From contig JACVCS010000031.1 in assembly GCA_016741915.1 (NCBI GenBank), positions 1 to 38,826 of the forward strand: DNA of 38,826 bases, in the 5' to 3' direction. Position 1 is the stretch's first letter; each line of letters begins with the position of its first letter. Below are positions 7,988-15,674 of the stretch, in pieces. Origin of the DNA: Phycisphaerales bacterium (GTDB taxonomy: Bacteria; Planctomycetota; Phycisphaerae; Phycisphaerales; UBA1924). A model generated the notes under the pieces. That model saw nothing but the letters and a program-made list of their open reading frames with translations, searched no databases and was not told the origin of the DNA. The position numbers and the translations under genes are program-made.

Positions 7988-8176
7988 TTACGAGAGTGAT
8001 GAACCGCAGGAGACACACTTTCGCTTTTCCTCCTTCAATCCGCTGACCACAAACGGGAGCCAGCAGAGCGGTAGGCAGAAAAGCAAGAGCAACACGAAGA
8101 CGACCCATCCCGCGCCAGAAACCTGTTTCTGAACAATCGGTGGACCCTCACGCGAGCAAAATGGGCACTTGAACAT
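7988..8176 (-). CDS. Small LITAF-like zinc-ribbon membrane protein
   Basis: A 62-residue protein with CPFC near the N-terminus and CVSC near the C-terminus, enclosing a hydrophobic hairpin (WVVFVLLLLFCLPLCWLPFV). This split arrangement, two Cys pairs on either side of a membrane-dipping segment, is the layout of LITAF-like domains, which bind zinc and sit on the membrane face. GGAGA six bases before ATG 8176 supports the start. It heads a two-gene unit with the DUF2752 gene and is divergent from the TPP-riboswitch operon. Confidence 0.72.
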   Translation of the reverse strand: MFKCPFCSREGPPIVQKQVSGAGWVVFVLLLLFCLPLCWLPFVVSGLKEEKRKCVSCGSSLS

Positions 8177-8259
8177 GTGGTTCTCCGTAGAAGGAGTGTA
8201 CCAAACTCCATTTGCATCGCCACGCGAAATTCACGCGGTCGCGGGGCTATCATCGTTCT

Positions 8260-8360
8260 CGCTTCGGGGCGCGGCCGGTTTGGCTTTGGTGAGCCGAATG
8301 GCAGGCCGCTGAGATGCACCCGTGGAACCTGAACCGGGTCATGCCGGCGGAGGGAAAGCG
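8260..8360 (+). promoter_or_regulatory. TPP riboswitch controlling a DinB-fold gene
   Basis: The core of the TPP (THI) element is present in order: GGGGCGC near the 5' end, CTGAGA at 8309-8314, CACCCG, GAACCTGAACCGGGTCATGC, and the 3' GGCGGAGGGA. CGCTT at 8260-8264 pairs with AAGCG at 8356-8360 as the closing P1 stem. The ribosome-binding site GGAGGG at 8349-8354 lies inside the conserved 3' strand, so ligand binding would hide it and reduce translation. It is a sister copy of the element before thiC at 9789-9874. Confidence 0.92.
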
Positions 8361-8362
8361 TG

Positions 8363-8953
8363 ATGACGACGGACGCGAAGGGCCTCTCGGCCGACCCGCT
8401 GCACATTCTGCTGGAGCACAACCGCTGGGCGACCGAGCGGATGTTGACGTTCTGCGAGGAGCTCAGCGAGGTGCAGTTCAACGAGCGGTTCGACATCGGG
8501 CCGGGCTCGCTGAACAACACCCTGACGCACATTGTCGGTGCGATGCGGCGCTGGGCGGATCGGATTGATGGGCGGCCTCTGCGTCCGACGATCGAAGTGC
8601 CCGAGGGGAGCACGTGGACGTTCTTCGGCGGGCCTGAGCAGGGGCCCAGGCCCGAGGTGCCGAGGCGTTCGCCTGAGGAACTTAAGCGGCTGCTGGATCA
8701 GGCGGCGGTGGATCTTCGAGCGGTGGCCGATCGGTGCGTGCAACGCGGGCTGGGGACGGTTTTCGTGGTGAACTTCGGCAGCAAGGCGTACCGCTTCACC
8801 TACGGCGCGGCGCTGACGCACGTGACGACCCACGGCCTGCACCATCGGGCCCAATGCCTGAACATGCTGCGACGACTGAACGCGCCGTGCATGTCGCGGC
8901 ATGACGTGGAGATCGGGGTGATCGATTGGCAGGCGGAAGTGGAGGTTGCTTAA
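8363..8953 (+). CDS. TPP-regulated DinB-superfamily protein
   Basis: About 196 residues with the DinB four-helix fold. The likely metal-binding His residues lie in LLEHNRWAT, LTHIVGAMRRW and THGLHHRAQCLNMLRRL, the usual three-His layout of DinB/DUF664 proteins, some of which are metal-dependent S-transferases for low-molecular-weight thiols. I chose ATG 8363 because GGAGGG lies 8 bases upstream; GTG 8360 is the alternative. It is directly controlled by a TPP riboswitch, which in known cases marks thiamine biosynthesis, salvage or transport genes. DinB proteins have no established thiamine role, so its function here is open: thiol-linked sulfur delivery or salvage chemistry are speculative possibilities. 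Confidence 0.88.
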   Translation: MTTDAKGLSADPLHILLEHNRWATERMLTFCEELSEVQFNERFDIGPGSLNNTLTHIVGAMRRWADRIDGRPLRPTIEVPEGSTWTFFGGPEQGPRPEVPRRSPEELKRLLDQAAVDLRAVADRCVQRGLGTVFVVNFGSKAYRFTYGAALTHVTTHGLHHRAQCLNMLRRLNAPCMSRHDVEIGVIDWQAEVEVA

Positions 8954-8965
8954 GGACCGCGTCAG

Positions 8966-9622
8966 ATGGGCATGTTTGATTGGTATACACCGCTGCCGCC
9001 TGTTCCATGTCCTTGGTGCGGCCGGGCGATTTCGGAATGGCAAGGGAAGGACGGCCCGTGCGCAATGCTTGTGTACGAGCAGGGGCGAGCCGCGCCTGTT
9101 GAGCAACGGGTGTCTGCGGATTGCCAAGTATCGATCCAGAATCGCGACACGATGCTGTTGCCAAGCCACTTCCGCATGATTGGGTCGTGCTGCAGCTCAG
9201 AGATTCATGTTGAAGGAGAGAGCGTTGATGGGGTCTGGCTGAACTCGATGATTGTTGATCTGAAACTGAATGAGTCATCGCTGCGTCGGAGAAGACCCGT
9301 TTTTACCTGTGGGCCCGTCAAATCACTGCCATTGGACCCCGTCCGCGTTGCGAGAAAGGAGAGGCGGGTTGGACACGATGATGTCTTGAGCGCGTTGCAA
9401 AGCAAGGTGCCGTTTGTCCTCGCGAACGTCGGCGATCCCTTCGATTGGTACTACGGTGACGCAAGGCATTCGCTGTGGCGGTCAGAGATAAAACCGAGGC
9501 TGCTGCCGGCAAACTCGGATGCGATCTATTTGGAGAACTGGCCTGATGGCAGGTGCTATGCGGCGAGTCAATGGAGTGCGACGGGCGGCCAGCGGGTGAT
9601 ACTCTTCGAGTTGTACCACTGA
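8966..9622 (+). CDS. CPxCG-containing protein of unknown function
   Basis: A 218-residue protein beginning MGMFDWYTPLPPVPCPWCG. The N-terminal CPWC could be half of a zinc site; other Cys occur in GSCCSSE and VFTCGPV. No membrane segment or signal peptide is visible. Similar MGMFDW/CPxCG openings are known in unannotated bacterial proteins, but no function follows. It starts 12 bases after the DinB stop with AAGGA just upstream, so it is probably in the same TPP-regulated transcript. The region from its stop to the next riboswitch (9623-9788) holds nothing recognisable. Confidence 0.65.
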   Translation: MGMFDWYTPLPPVPCPWCGRAISEWQGKDGPCAMLVYEQGRAAPVEQRVSADCQVSIQNRDTMLLPSHFRMIGSCCSSEIHVEGESVDGVWLNSMIVDLKLNESSLRRRRPVFTCGPVKSLPLDPVRVARKERRVGHDDVLSALQSKVPFVLANVGDPFDWYYGDARHSLWRSEIKPRLLPANSDAIYLENWPDGRCYAASQWSATGGQRVILFELYH

Positions 9623-9788
9623 TGGATTCGGTTTCCTTGCGAGGTTTCGGTGCGATCCGTCGGCGTGATTGCATCTGGAAACCGGAGAGGAAGTCGCGGC
9701 GATCGATGAGCTCGAGTGCGTACAACTGGATCACCAACAGGGCTTGGATGTTGAAGTGCCCCAAGCCGGCACTGCTATAGTCCTGCAT

Positions 9789-9874
9789 CGCTCGGGGCGC
9801 GGTTCTGGAATGTCCGGAAGCCGCTGAGAAGCACCCGCGGAACCTGATCCGGATCATGCCGGCGGAGGGAAGCG
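9789..9874 (+). promoter_or_regulatory. TPP riboswitch of thiC
   Basis: The THI element is clear: CGCT/AGCG closing stem (9789-9792 with 9871-9874), CGGGGCGC, CTGAGA, CACCCG, GAACCTGATCCGGATCATGC and GGCGGAGGGA. The ribosome-binding site GGAGGG at 9864-9869 belongs to the conserved 3' strand, 9 bases before the thiC ATG, so control is probably at translation initiation. Confidence 0.96.
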
Positions 9875-9878
9875 TTCA

Positions 9879-12065
9879 ATGGTTCAGCCACACACGATCG
9901 GTCGTCTCGTTCTGCCTCTTCGCGGCGCCCTCAGCCCCGCGGCAACGCCCGACGTCACCACGCCCGGGTCGTTTGCCAATGCGCCGGACCTTGGTGGGGC
10001 GATGATGTTCTCAAGCCCGGATACGCCCGGGATGCCCGCGCCGAGCGGGAAGACGGCGTGGGATTTCCTGCCGAGCGGTTGGAGCGTGGTGGACCTTGGG
10101 CCTGTGGGCGATGTGTTGTCGATGCGTGACGACCCGGCCTTCGCGCCCGCGCCGAAGAACCCGCACGAGCAGGCGTGGACGCCGAGCTTTGGTGTCGGCG
10201 GCGGGACTGCGAACGCGCCGTCGTCGTTTTTGGATCCGAAGAGCTTCGAGCCGTTCGTTGACGGGTGTGTGAGCCGGGATTGGACGGGGCAGGTGGAGTC
10301 AAAGAACGCGCACGTCGCGTCGCATCTGCGAGCACCGATGAGCAGTGCAAAGGGGTGCGCGAACTGTCTGGGCGAGACGATGATGTTCGTGGAATTCAAC
10401 ACCGCGCCGGGGAGCACCAAGCCCGCGCGGCGGCTGCGCGTGATCTATCCGAAGAGCTTTGTTCCGGTGACGCAGCTCGAGCATGCTCGGCTGGGGATCA
10501 TCACGCCGCAGATGCAGCGGGTGGCGCAGCGCGAGCCGCATTTGACGCCCGCGATGGTGCGTGACGAGGTGGCGGCGGGACGGATGGTCATCCCCGCGAA
10601 CGTGAACCACCTTGCACACAAGCTCGACCCGATGTGCATCGGGCGCGCGAGCAAGACGAAGGTGAACGCGAACATGGGCGCCAGCCCGGTTTCGTCGGGG
10701 ACGCACGAGGAGGTTGAGAAGCTCAAGTGGGCCGAGAAGTGGGGGGCGGACACGGTGATGGACCTGTCCACCGGCGGCGATCTGGACGCGACGCGCGCCG
10801 CGATCACCAGCAACGCGTGCGTACCGATCGGGACGGTGCCGATTTATTCGATGATCATCGGCAAGAAGATCGAGGACCTGGACTGGGCGACGATCGAGGC
10901 GAGCCTGCACCATCAGGCGAAGCAGGGCGTGGACTACTTCACCATCCACGCGGGCGTGCGCAAAGCGCACCTGAAACTGGTCAAGAACCGCCTCATCGGC
11001 ATCGTCTCACGCGGCGGCTCGCTGCTGGCGAAGTGGATGCTCGTGCACAACCAGGAGAACATCATGTACACGCGCTGGGAGGAGATCTGCGACATCCTTC
11101 GCGAGTACGACGTGACGTTCTCCATCGGCGACGGGCTGCGCCCGGGCGGGCTGGCAGACGCGACCGACGCGGCGCAGCTCGCGGAGCTTGAGACGCTGGG
11201 CGAACTGACCGAGCGTGCGTGGCGTCGCGGCGTGCAGGTGATGATCGAGGGCCCGGGGCACGTGCCGTTCGATCAGATCGAGTACAACGCGAAGCTGCAG
11301 CGGGCGCTGTGCCACGGTGCGCCGTTCTATGTGCTTGGGCCGCTGGTGACGGACATGTTCCCGGGGTACGACCACATCACCTCATGCATCGGCGCCACCA
11401 GCATCGCGTACCACGGTGCGGCGATGCTGTGCTATGTCACGCCCAAGGAGCACGTGGGCCTGCCCAAGAAGGACGACGTGAAGCAGGGGTGCATCGCGTA
11501 CAAGATCGCGGCCCATGCCGCGGACGTGGCGCTGGGTATCCCGGGCACGCGCACGCGTGATGACGAGCTGACCAAGGCGCGGGCGGCGCTGAACTGGGAG
11601 AAGCACTTCGAGCTTTCGTTCGATCCCGACACGGCCCGCGCGTACCACGACGAGGACCTCGACGTGGATACGGACTTCTGCGCCATGTGCGGGCACGACT
11701 GGTGCAGCGTGCGGATCAGCAAGGAGATTCAGGAGTTCGCCAGCGGCAAGGCCGAGGGATTTGAGCGCGTGGGCGCGGGAGGTAAGCTCGGCGCGCCGGT
11801 GAAGTCCGCGGCTCTGACCCCCGAGCAACAGGAGATCCTCAGCAAACGCGGCGTTCTGTCTCCCGACGAGATCCACAAGCTGGCGAGCAAGACGAAGAAG
11901 GCCCTCGGTGCCGAGAAGATCGGCGAGAAGGCCTCGTGCCACAGCGATTACGTGGACCCGGAGACGGCGAAGCGCGTGCAGAGCGAGAAGCTTGGTGGGG
12001 GTGTGATGGTGCAGCTAGATGTGCGCCCGGCGCTGGGGATTGCGAAGGAGGATCGGGTGGTGTGA
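9879..12065 (+). CDS. thiC: Phosphomethylpyrimidine synthase
   Basis: Radical-SAM enzyme that converts aminoimidazole ribotide into HMP-phosphate, the pyrimidine half of thiamine. The Fe-S cluster motif CAMCGHDWC (Cx2Cx4C) lies near residue 607. Family blocks are plain: [71 protein letters not shown], and [13 protein letters not shown]. At 728 residues it is longer than typical bacterial ThiC (about 600): there is a roughly 130-residue N-terminal region and about 100 residues after the Cys motif, ending near [10 protein letters not shown]-like sequence. The TPP riboswitch upstream gives product feedback. No other thi gene is in the window. Confidence 0.97.
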   Translation: MVQPHTIGRLVLPLRGALSPAATPDVTTPGSFANAPDLGGAMMFSSPDTPGMPAPSGKTAWDFLPSGWSVVDLGPVGDVLSMRDDPAFAPAPKNPHEQAWTPSFGVGGGTANAPSSFLDPKSFEPFVDGCVSRDWTGQVESKNAHVASHLRAPMSSAKGCANCLGETMMFVEFNTAPGSTKPARRLRVIYPKSFVPVTQLEHARLGIITPQMQRVAQREPHLTPAMVRDEVAAGRMVIPANVNHLAHKLDPMCIGRASKTKVNANMGASPVSSGTHEEVEKLKWAEKWGADTVMDLSTGGDLDATRAAITSNACVPIGTVPIYSMIIGKKIEDLDWATIEASLHHQAKQGVDYFTIHAGVRKAHLKLVKNRLIGIVSRGGSLLAKWMLVHNQENIMYTRWEEICDILREYDVTFSIGDGLRPGGLADATDAAQLAELETLGELTERAWRRGVQVMIEGPGHVPFDQIEYNAKLQRALCHGAPFYVLGPLVTDMFPGYDHITSCIGATSIAYHGAAMLCYVTPKEHVGLPKKDDVKQGCIAYKIAAHAADVALGIPGTRTRDDELTKARAALNWEKHFELSFDPDTARAYHDEDLDVDTDFCAMCGHDWCSVRISKEIQEFASGKAEGFERVGAGGKLGAPVKSAALTPEQQEILSKRGVLSPDEIHKLASKTKKALGAEKIGEKASCHSDYVDPETAKRVQSEKLGGGVMVQLDVRPALGIAKEDRVV

Positions 12066-12201
12066 GGCGGACGTAGTTCCGGGATCTGATCGAGATTCAC
12101 GAACGGTACAGTGGCGCATGAACGTGCCGTCGGCTGCTACCTCCGCTTCAAGTCCCCAACCAAGCAGGGCGTTGAGATCACACCCGGCGAGGAAAGGCCT
12201 T

Positions 12202-13050
12202 TCACTTCGATTTTGAAGTCGGTGTGACCAAGGTCGGCAAGATGCGCCATTCTGGCCAAAGGTAGATAGAGCACAAGCCAAGTACGCAGGCTAAAACGGA
12301 CATAAGTAACATGCCCAGAAACCAGTTGGTTGACACTGTCTTTCGTTCCTTATTCGTCGAGCAATCCGAAGAGGTTGTAGCCGTCTTCGGTTCCTTTGAA
12401 TCAATATTGATGTTTTGTATTACTTTTAACTGACGAAACATCAACACCACAAGTATCAAGGCTGTATCGAAGCACGCGGAGGCGGGTACGCTTCCGGACT
12501 TGTGGACCCGCGAAGTAAGTAGCACAATAACAGAAGTCATGCACACGCACGCCAAGGACGGCCATGGCCATTTCCACTTGTGTTTGCCCGAATCCCGACT
12601 CGTCCTCCATTGCCATTTCGAGACGCAATCCCATACAAAAAATGTAACGAAGATCAATAAAACAATCCTAGATTCAGGATGCGGCGTTGGAGACTCAAGC
12701 TCAGATGTTAGGCCTAGTCGCTTGCTCTGTTCTACATTTGCTATATCCGCCGACCGAATTAGCAAAAAGTAAAAAATCACTAACACGACGTCTAGTAGTG
12801 CAAGCCAGGCAGCTCTTCCAAATGGTTTTTCCTCGTCTAGCTTCTGTTTCTCAATCGAGTTCCTCCATCCAAACCAACTGGTCCAAACGAGGATAGTGGC
12901 GAGAAGAAGATGCATTGCAACCGCCAGCTTGTCCCATGACCAAAGCGGATTGACGGTGGTGAGTGCCGCAACGAAAATCGCAATCTGTGCGACACACAGA
13001 GAGAAAAGAAACTGAACAAAATCTTTTCTGTAGCTTGTTGCATTAGCCAT
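12202..13050 (-). CDS. Multi-spanning membrane protein of unknown function
   Basis: A 282-residue protein with about six hydrophobic segments: FLFSLCVAQIAIFVAAL, LAVAMHLLLATILVW, AWLALLDVVLVIFYFLL, IVLLIFVTFFVW, LACVCMTSVIVLLTS and WFLGMLLMSVLACVLGLCSI. Charged loops contain a Trp-rich stretch (KHKWKWPWPS). Base composition is visibly lower in GC than the surroundings, and there are no planctomycete-typical features, so it may be acquired. Its ATG overlaps the stop of the upstream nucleoside-deoxyribosyltransferase-like gene by one base (TAATG), so the two are translationally coupled and probably work together. Confidence 0.72.
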   Translation of the reverse strand: MANATSYRKDFVQFLFSLCVAQIAIFVAALTTVNPLWSWDKLAVAMHLLLATILVWTSWFGWRNSIEKQKLDEEKPFGRAAWLALLDVVLVIFYFLLIRSADIANVEQSKRLGLTSELESPTPHPESRIVLLIFVTFFVWDCVSKWQWRTSRDSGKHKWKWPWPSLACVCMTSVIVLLTSRVHKSGSVPASACFDTALILVVLMFRQLKVIQNINIDSKEPKTATTSSDCSTNKERKTVSTNWFLGMLLMSVLACVLGLCSIYLWPEWRILPTLVTPTSKSK

Positions 13051-13394
13051 TATTGATTCGCCGGCAGAAGAAATGAACGGCAGTCATTTAGTTGCTCGAA
13101 AACCGGGATCCCAACTCGCTTCGCCTCGTCCACCTCGCCCCGTGCACCGCTGGATTCCCTCCAGCTAGGCAGACAATACACAGCGTCACAGCGTCGCAAT
13201 ATCTCAAGATCGCCTTCAAGCCATACACTATCAGGAGCTGCACCGCCAAAGTAGGCGGTATTCTTATGCGGGCAAATTACGGCATATCCCATTTTCCACA
13301 ATTCAAGTGCGGCAAGCTCGGCTTGACGAATATTGTTTGTTACCCCCCATTCGTGACTTGACCGGTATGGTCCAGCGACGTAGATCACTTTCAT
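13050..13394 (-). CDS. Nucleoside 2-deoxyribosyltransferase-like protein (DUF4406-like)
   Basis: A 114-residue protein with the Rossmann-like pattern of the nucleoside deoxyribosyltransferase/DUF4406 group: MKVIYVAGPYRS at the N-terminus, NIRQAELAALELWKMGYAVICPH, then a WLEGDLEILRRCDAVYCLPSW segment and SSGARGEVDEAKRVGIPVF. Enzymes of this fold cleave or transfer N-glycosidic bonds of nucleosides or nucleotides; the AGPYR loop and the late SxGxxxE motif (the Glu a possible nucleophile) are the relevant residues. ATG 13394 has GGGGA six bases upstream; ATG 13400 would leave no spacer. It overlaps the following membrane-protein gene by one base. The actual substrate is unknown. Confidence 0.72.
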   Translation of the reverse strand: MKVIYVAGPYRSSHEWGVTNNIRQAELAALELWKMGYAVICPHKNTAYFGGAAPDSVWLEGDLEILRRCDAVYCLPSWRESSGARGEVDEAKRVGIPVFEQLNDCRSFLLPANQ

Positions 13395-13454
13395 GTTCAT
13401 TCCCCAGTGTGTTGATGACAACGCAGTGTACCGAATAATCCATTTTGGTGTCAA

Positions 13455-13829
13455 GCAGCGCTTTTTCCCGTCCGGCGATGAATGGTGCTTTCGGTTGCAT
13501 CAACACATGCCCTCATTCCACCGCCTTGCCCTCTTTGTCTTCTGCCGCCATTGCTCGCCGGATTCACATACCCGAGTGGCTGTGCTGTCCGTGATTGCCG
13601 AGCACTACCGCGAGGCGCGGTATTCCTGGATGCTCGACCTCAAGATTGCATCGCTGCCGAAAATCGGGCAGATTGAAATCTCTTTTGTCTCGAATCCTCT
13701 GCAGCGACCGATGGCACCCTCGAAAGTAGACTTGTCTTCGGCGGGCTGCTGCTGGGGAAGTTCTTGTTGTTGACGGCAGTCAATTTCATAGGGTACTCGC
13801 GTCGGCGTGAGACTCGACCGACTGCTGCG
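13455..13829 (+). other. Gene-poor region, possible decayed membrane gene
   Basis: No intact gene is convincing. One plus-strand frame reads through CPLCLLPPLLAGFTYP, hits a single TGA near 13676, then continues as LVFGGLLLGKFLLLTAVNFIGYSRRR to a stop near 13845. This reads like the end of a membrane protein but is too broken to name. Confidence 0.25.
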
Positions 13830-13897
13830 TCACCGCCAGTTGACTGAGAAAGCTCGCGCGAAGCGTTGGATCGGCTGACCCTGCCTGGATTTCCGCT

Positions 13898-14380
13898 TCA
13901 CTTCACCCGCCGGAACTCCGCCTTCATGAACGGCACCCACACGCCTTCGGGCGTTCTGTACTGCGCGCGCAGGATGCGGGTGTTCTCGTCGACCACCTCG
14001 ACGATGTCCTGATACTCCGCCTGTTTCGTCGGGTCGGCGAAACTCGGGCCCACGCAGTCGAGGGTGAGGGTCTTGCCGTCGGCTTCGAGTTGCCCGTCGT
14101 AGACGAACATGTACGCCATGGGCGAGCCGATCCAGGTGCCGACGAATCGGTTCTTCGTCGGATCGAATCCGATGGTCAGCAAGGCGGTCATGGCGCCACC
14201 GCCGGGCATGGTGCCGGTGTTCTCGCCCACGACCCACAGCTCGCCGATGGAGCGAACGACCTCGGTTCCCTTCGAAACCATCGGCTCCTGCCCGGGCCCG
14301 GCGTCGCAGGTGCTCGTGTAGTTCCACGTGCCGACAAGGCGCTGAAGCCACGCGTGCTCACTGGTGGGTTTGGTTTGCAT
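13898..14380 (-). CDS. DUF1579 family protein
   Basis: A 160-residue protein with the DUF1579 pattern: an opening HAWLQRLVGTWNYTSTCDAGPGQ, the segment GFDPTKNRFVGTWIGSPM, and a beta-rich ending VWVPFMKAEFRRVK. The family forms a lipocalin-like barrel of unknown function. ATG 14380 is preferred over ATG 14407 because GGAG lies 9 bases upstream and the homologous core starts there. It is divergent from the VOC gene. Confidence 0.85.
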   Translation of the reverse strand: MQTKPTSEHAWLQRLVGTWNYTSTCDAGPGQEPMVSKGTEVVRSIGELWVVGENTGTMPGGGAMTALLTIGFDPTKNRFVGTWIGSPMAYMFVYDGQLEADGKTLTLDCVGPSFADPTKQAEYQDIVEVVDENTRILRAQYRTPEGVWVPFMKAEFRRVK

Positions 14381-14481
14381 TTCGGGCGCTCCGGTAGGGG
14401 GTTCCAATGGGTGTTCGACGTACGCGCCGCGGGCGTGGCGTCAGCAATCCACGATAAGCAATCGGCGATAAACTGCAAGCC

Positions 14482-14880
14482 GTGGGAATCACCGGAGTCC
14501 ATCACGTCGCGATCATCTGCTCCGACATTGAACGCGCGAAGGCGTTTTACGTCGGAGCGCTCGGGCTGGTGGTCGTGCGCGAGGTGTATCGGAGCGAGCG
14601 GGCTTCGTGGAAGGTCGATCTTGCGCTGTCCGACGGCTCTCAGCTTGAACTGTTCACCTTCGAGCGCGATCCGAAGCCGCCGCCGCGACCGACTCGGCCT
14701 GAAGCGTTGGGACTTCGGCATCTGGCGCTCTGCGTCAGCGATCTCGACGCGGAGGTCACCCGACTGGCAGCGCAGGGGATCATCGCCGAGCCTGTGCGCA
14801 TCGATGAATACACCGACAAGCGCTTCACATTCATTATGGACCCGGACCACCAACCAATCGAGTTGTACGAGTCGATATGA
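14482..14880 (+). CDS. VOC (glyoxalase-fold) metalloprotein
   Basis: A 132-residue vicinal-oxygen-chelate protein, close in look to the YaeR/GloA2 group. Two beta-alpha-beta-beta-beta halves are seen, with likely metal ligands in GVHHVAIIC (His), LELFTF (Glu), LRHLALCV (His) and QPIELYES (Glu), the full four-residue set. Such proteins catalyse lyase or isomerase chemistry on small carbonyl or aromatic compounds; the substrate cannot be read from sequence. Translation begins at GTG 14482, since GITGVHHVAI is the normal N-terminus of the family. Confidence 0.85.
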   Translation: MGITGVHHVAIICSDIERAKAFYVGALGLVVVREVYRSERASWKVDLALSDGSQLELFTFERDPKPPPRPTRPEALGLRHLALCVSDLDAEVTRLAAQGIIAEPVRIDEYTDKRFTFIMDPDHQPIELYESI

Positions 14881-14954
14881 ACGCCAGCCGAACAAGCCCA
14901 GACCCGCGGCTTTTGTGAATCTCGACGATCCCCCCGGTCGATTCCTTCTGCACG

Positions 14955-15674
14955 ATGAAGCGCTTCTTCGGGCGTGAGGCGGTGGTCTTGGGCCTTCTGG
15001 GGGCGGCGGTCTTCTGCGCCATCGCCTTGGCAGTGCGGAATGCCGAGCGTTCGGCCTCGGCGCGGTACCTGCAGAACGACGGGGCGGCGGTTGCCCGCGT
15101 CGATCAGCCGGGCGAGGTGGCGCGGGTTGAGCGGGCGCTCAAAGCGATGCAGCTTGTCGCGGTGGTGATCGAGACGTCGGTGACGAGCACCAAAGCCGAC
15201 GAAAGCTGGCGCGGCGACGTGACCGCGAAGGTCACCGTTCCGGTTCGACTGCTTTTCGGGAGCGACCTGCAGCACGCGAAGGTCAGCCGGGTTGAGCTCG
15301 GGCCGCTGGGTCGATCGGTGCAGATCATCGCGCCGGTGCCCAAGCGGCTGGGGGCGGAGATCGACACGCTGAAGGAATCGACCGATCTCTCGCTGGGTTG
15401 GCTGCGTTTCCGCACGCGAGCCGGTGAGTACACGCTGGGGCAAGCGCGCAAAGGCCTGTCCGCCGCGGTCGACGAACTGACGCTCAGCGTCGATCAACAG
15501 CAGAGCGTGCGCGAGCAAACCCGCGAACGCATCCGCGAGCTGCTGCAGCTCTGTCTGACCGGCGAAGCCCGAACCACCGGCGTACTGATCAACGAGCCGC
15601 GGATCGACGTGCTGTTTCAGGACGAACTCGGCGGCGTGCTCGACACGCGCCCGCATACGGACGGCGGCAAATGA
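14955..15674 (+). CDS. Membrane-anchored protein, DUF4230-like
   Basis: A 239-residue protein with an N-terminal membrane anchor (VVLGLLGAAVFCAIALAV) and a soluble part outside. The body combines a beta-rich segment (WRGDVTAKVTVPVRLLFGSDLQHAKVSR, VQIIAPVPKRLGAEI) with a long helix (QSVREQTRERIRELLQLCL) and a final strand VLINEPRIDVLF. This order resembles DUF4230 proteins; I regard that as a resemblance, not proof. It overlaps the next gene by four bases (ATGA), so the two products are made together and probably form one envelope complex. Confidence 0.68.
   Translation: MKRFFGREAVVLGLLGAAVFCAIALAVRNAERSASARYLQNDGAAVARVDQPGEVARVERALKAMQLVAVVIETSVTSTKADESWRGDVTAKVTVPVRLLFGSDLQHAKVSRVELGPLGRSVQIIAPVPKRLGAEIDTLKESTDLSLGWLRFRTRAGEYTLGQARKGLSAAVDELTLSVDQQQSVREQTRERIRELLQLCLTGEARTTGVLINEPRIDVLFQDELGGVLDTRPHTDGGK

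Noticed and set aside
12111-12227. 38-residue plus-strand peptide with CYLRFKSPTKQGVEI
   Set aside because: Coding-like but too short, overlaps the end of a minus-strand gene and has no ribosome-binding site; possibly a gene fragment.
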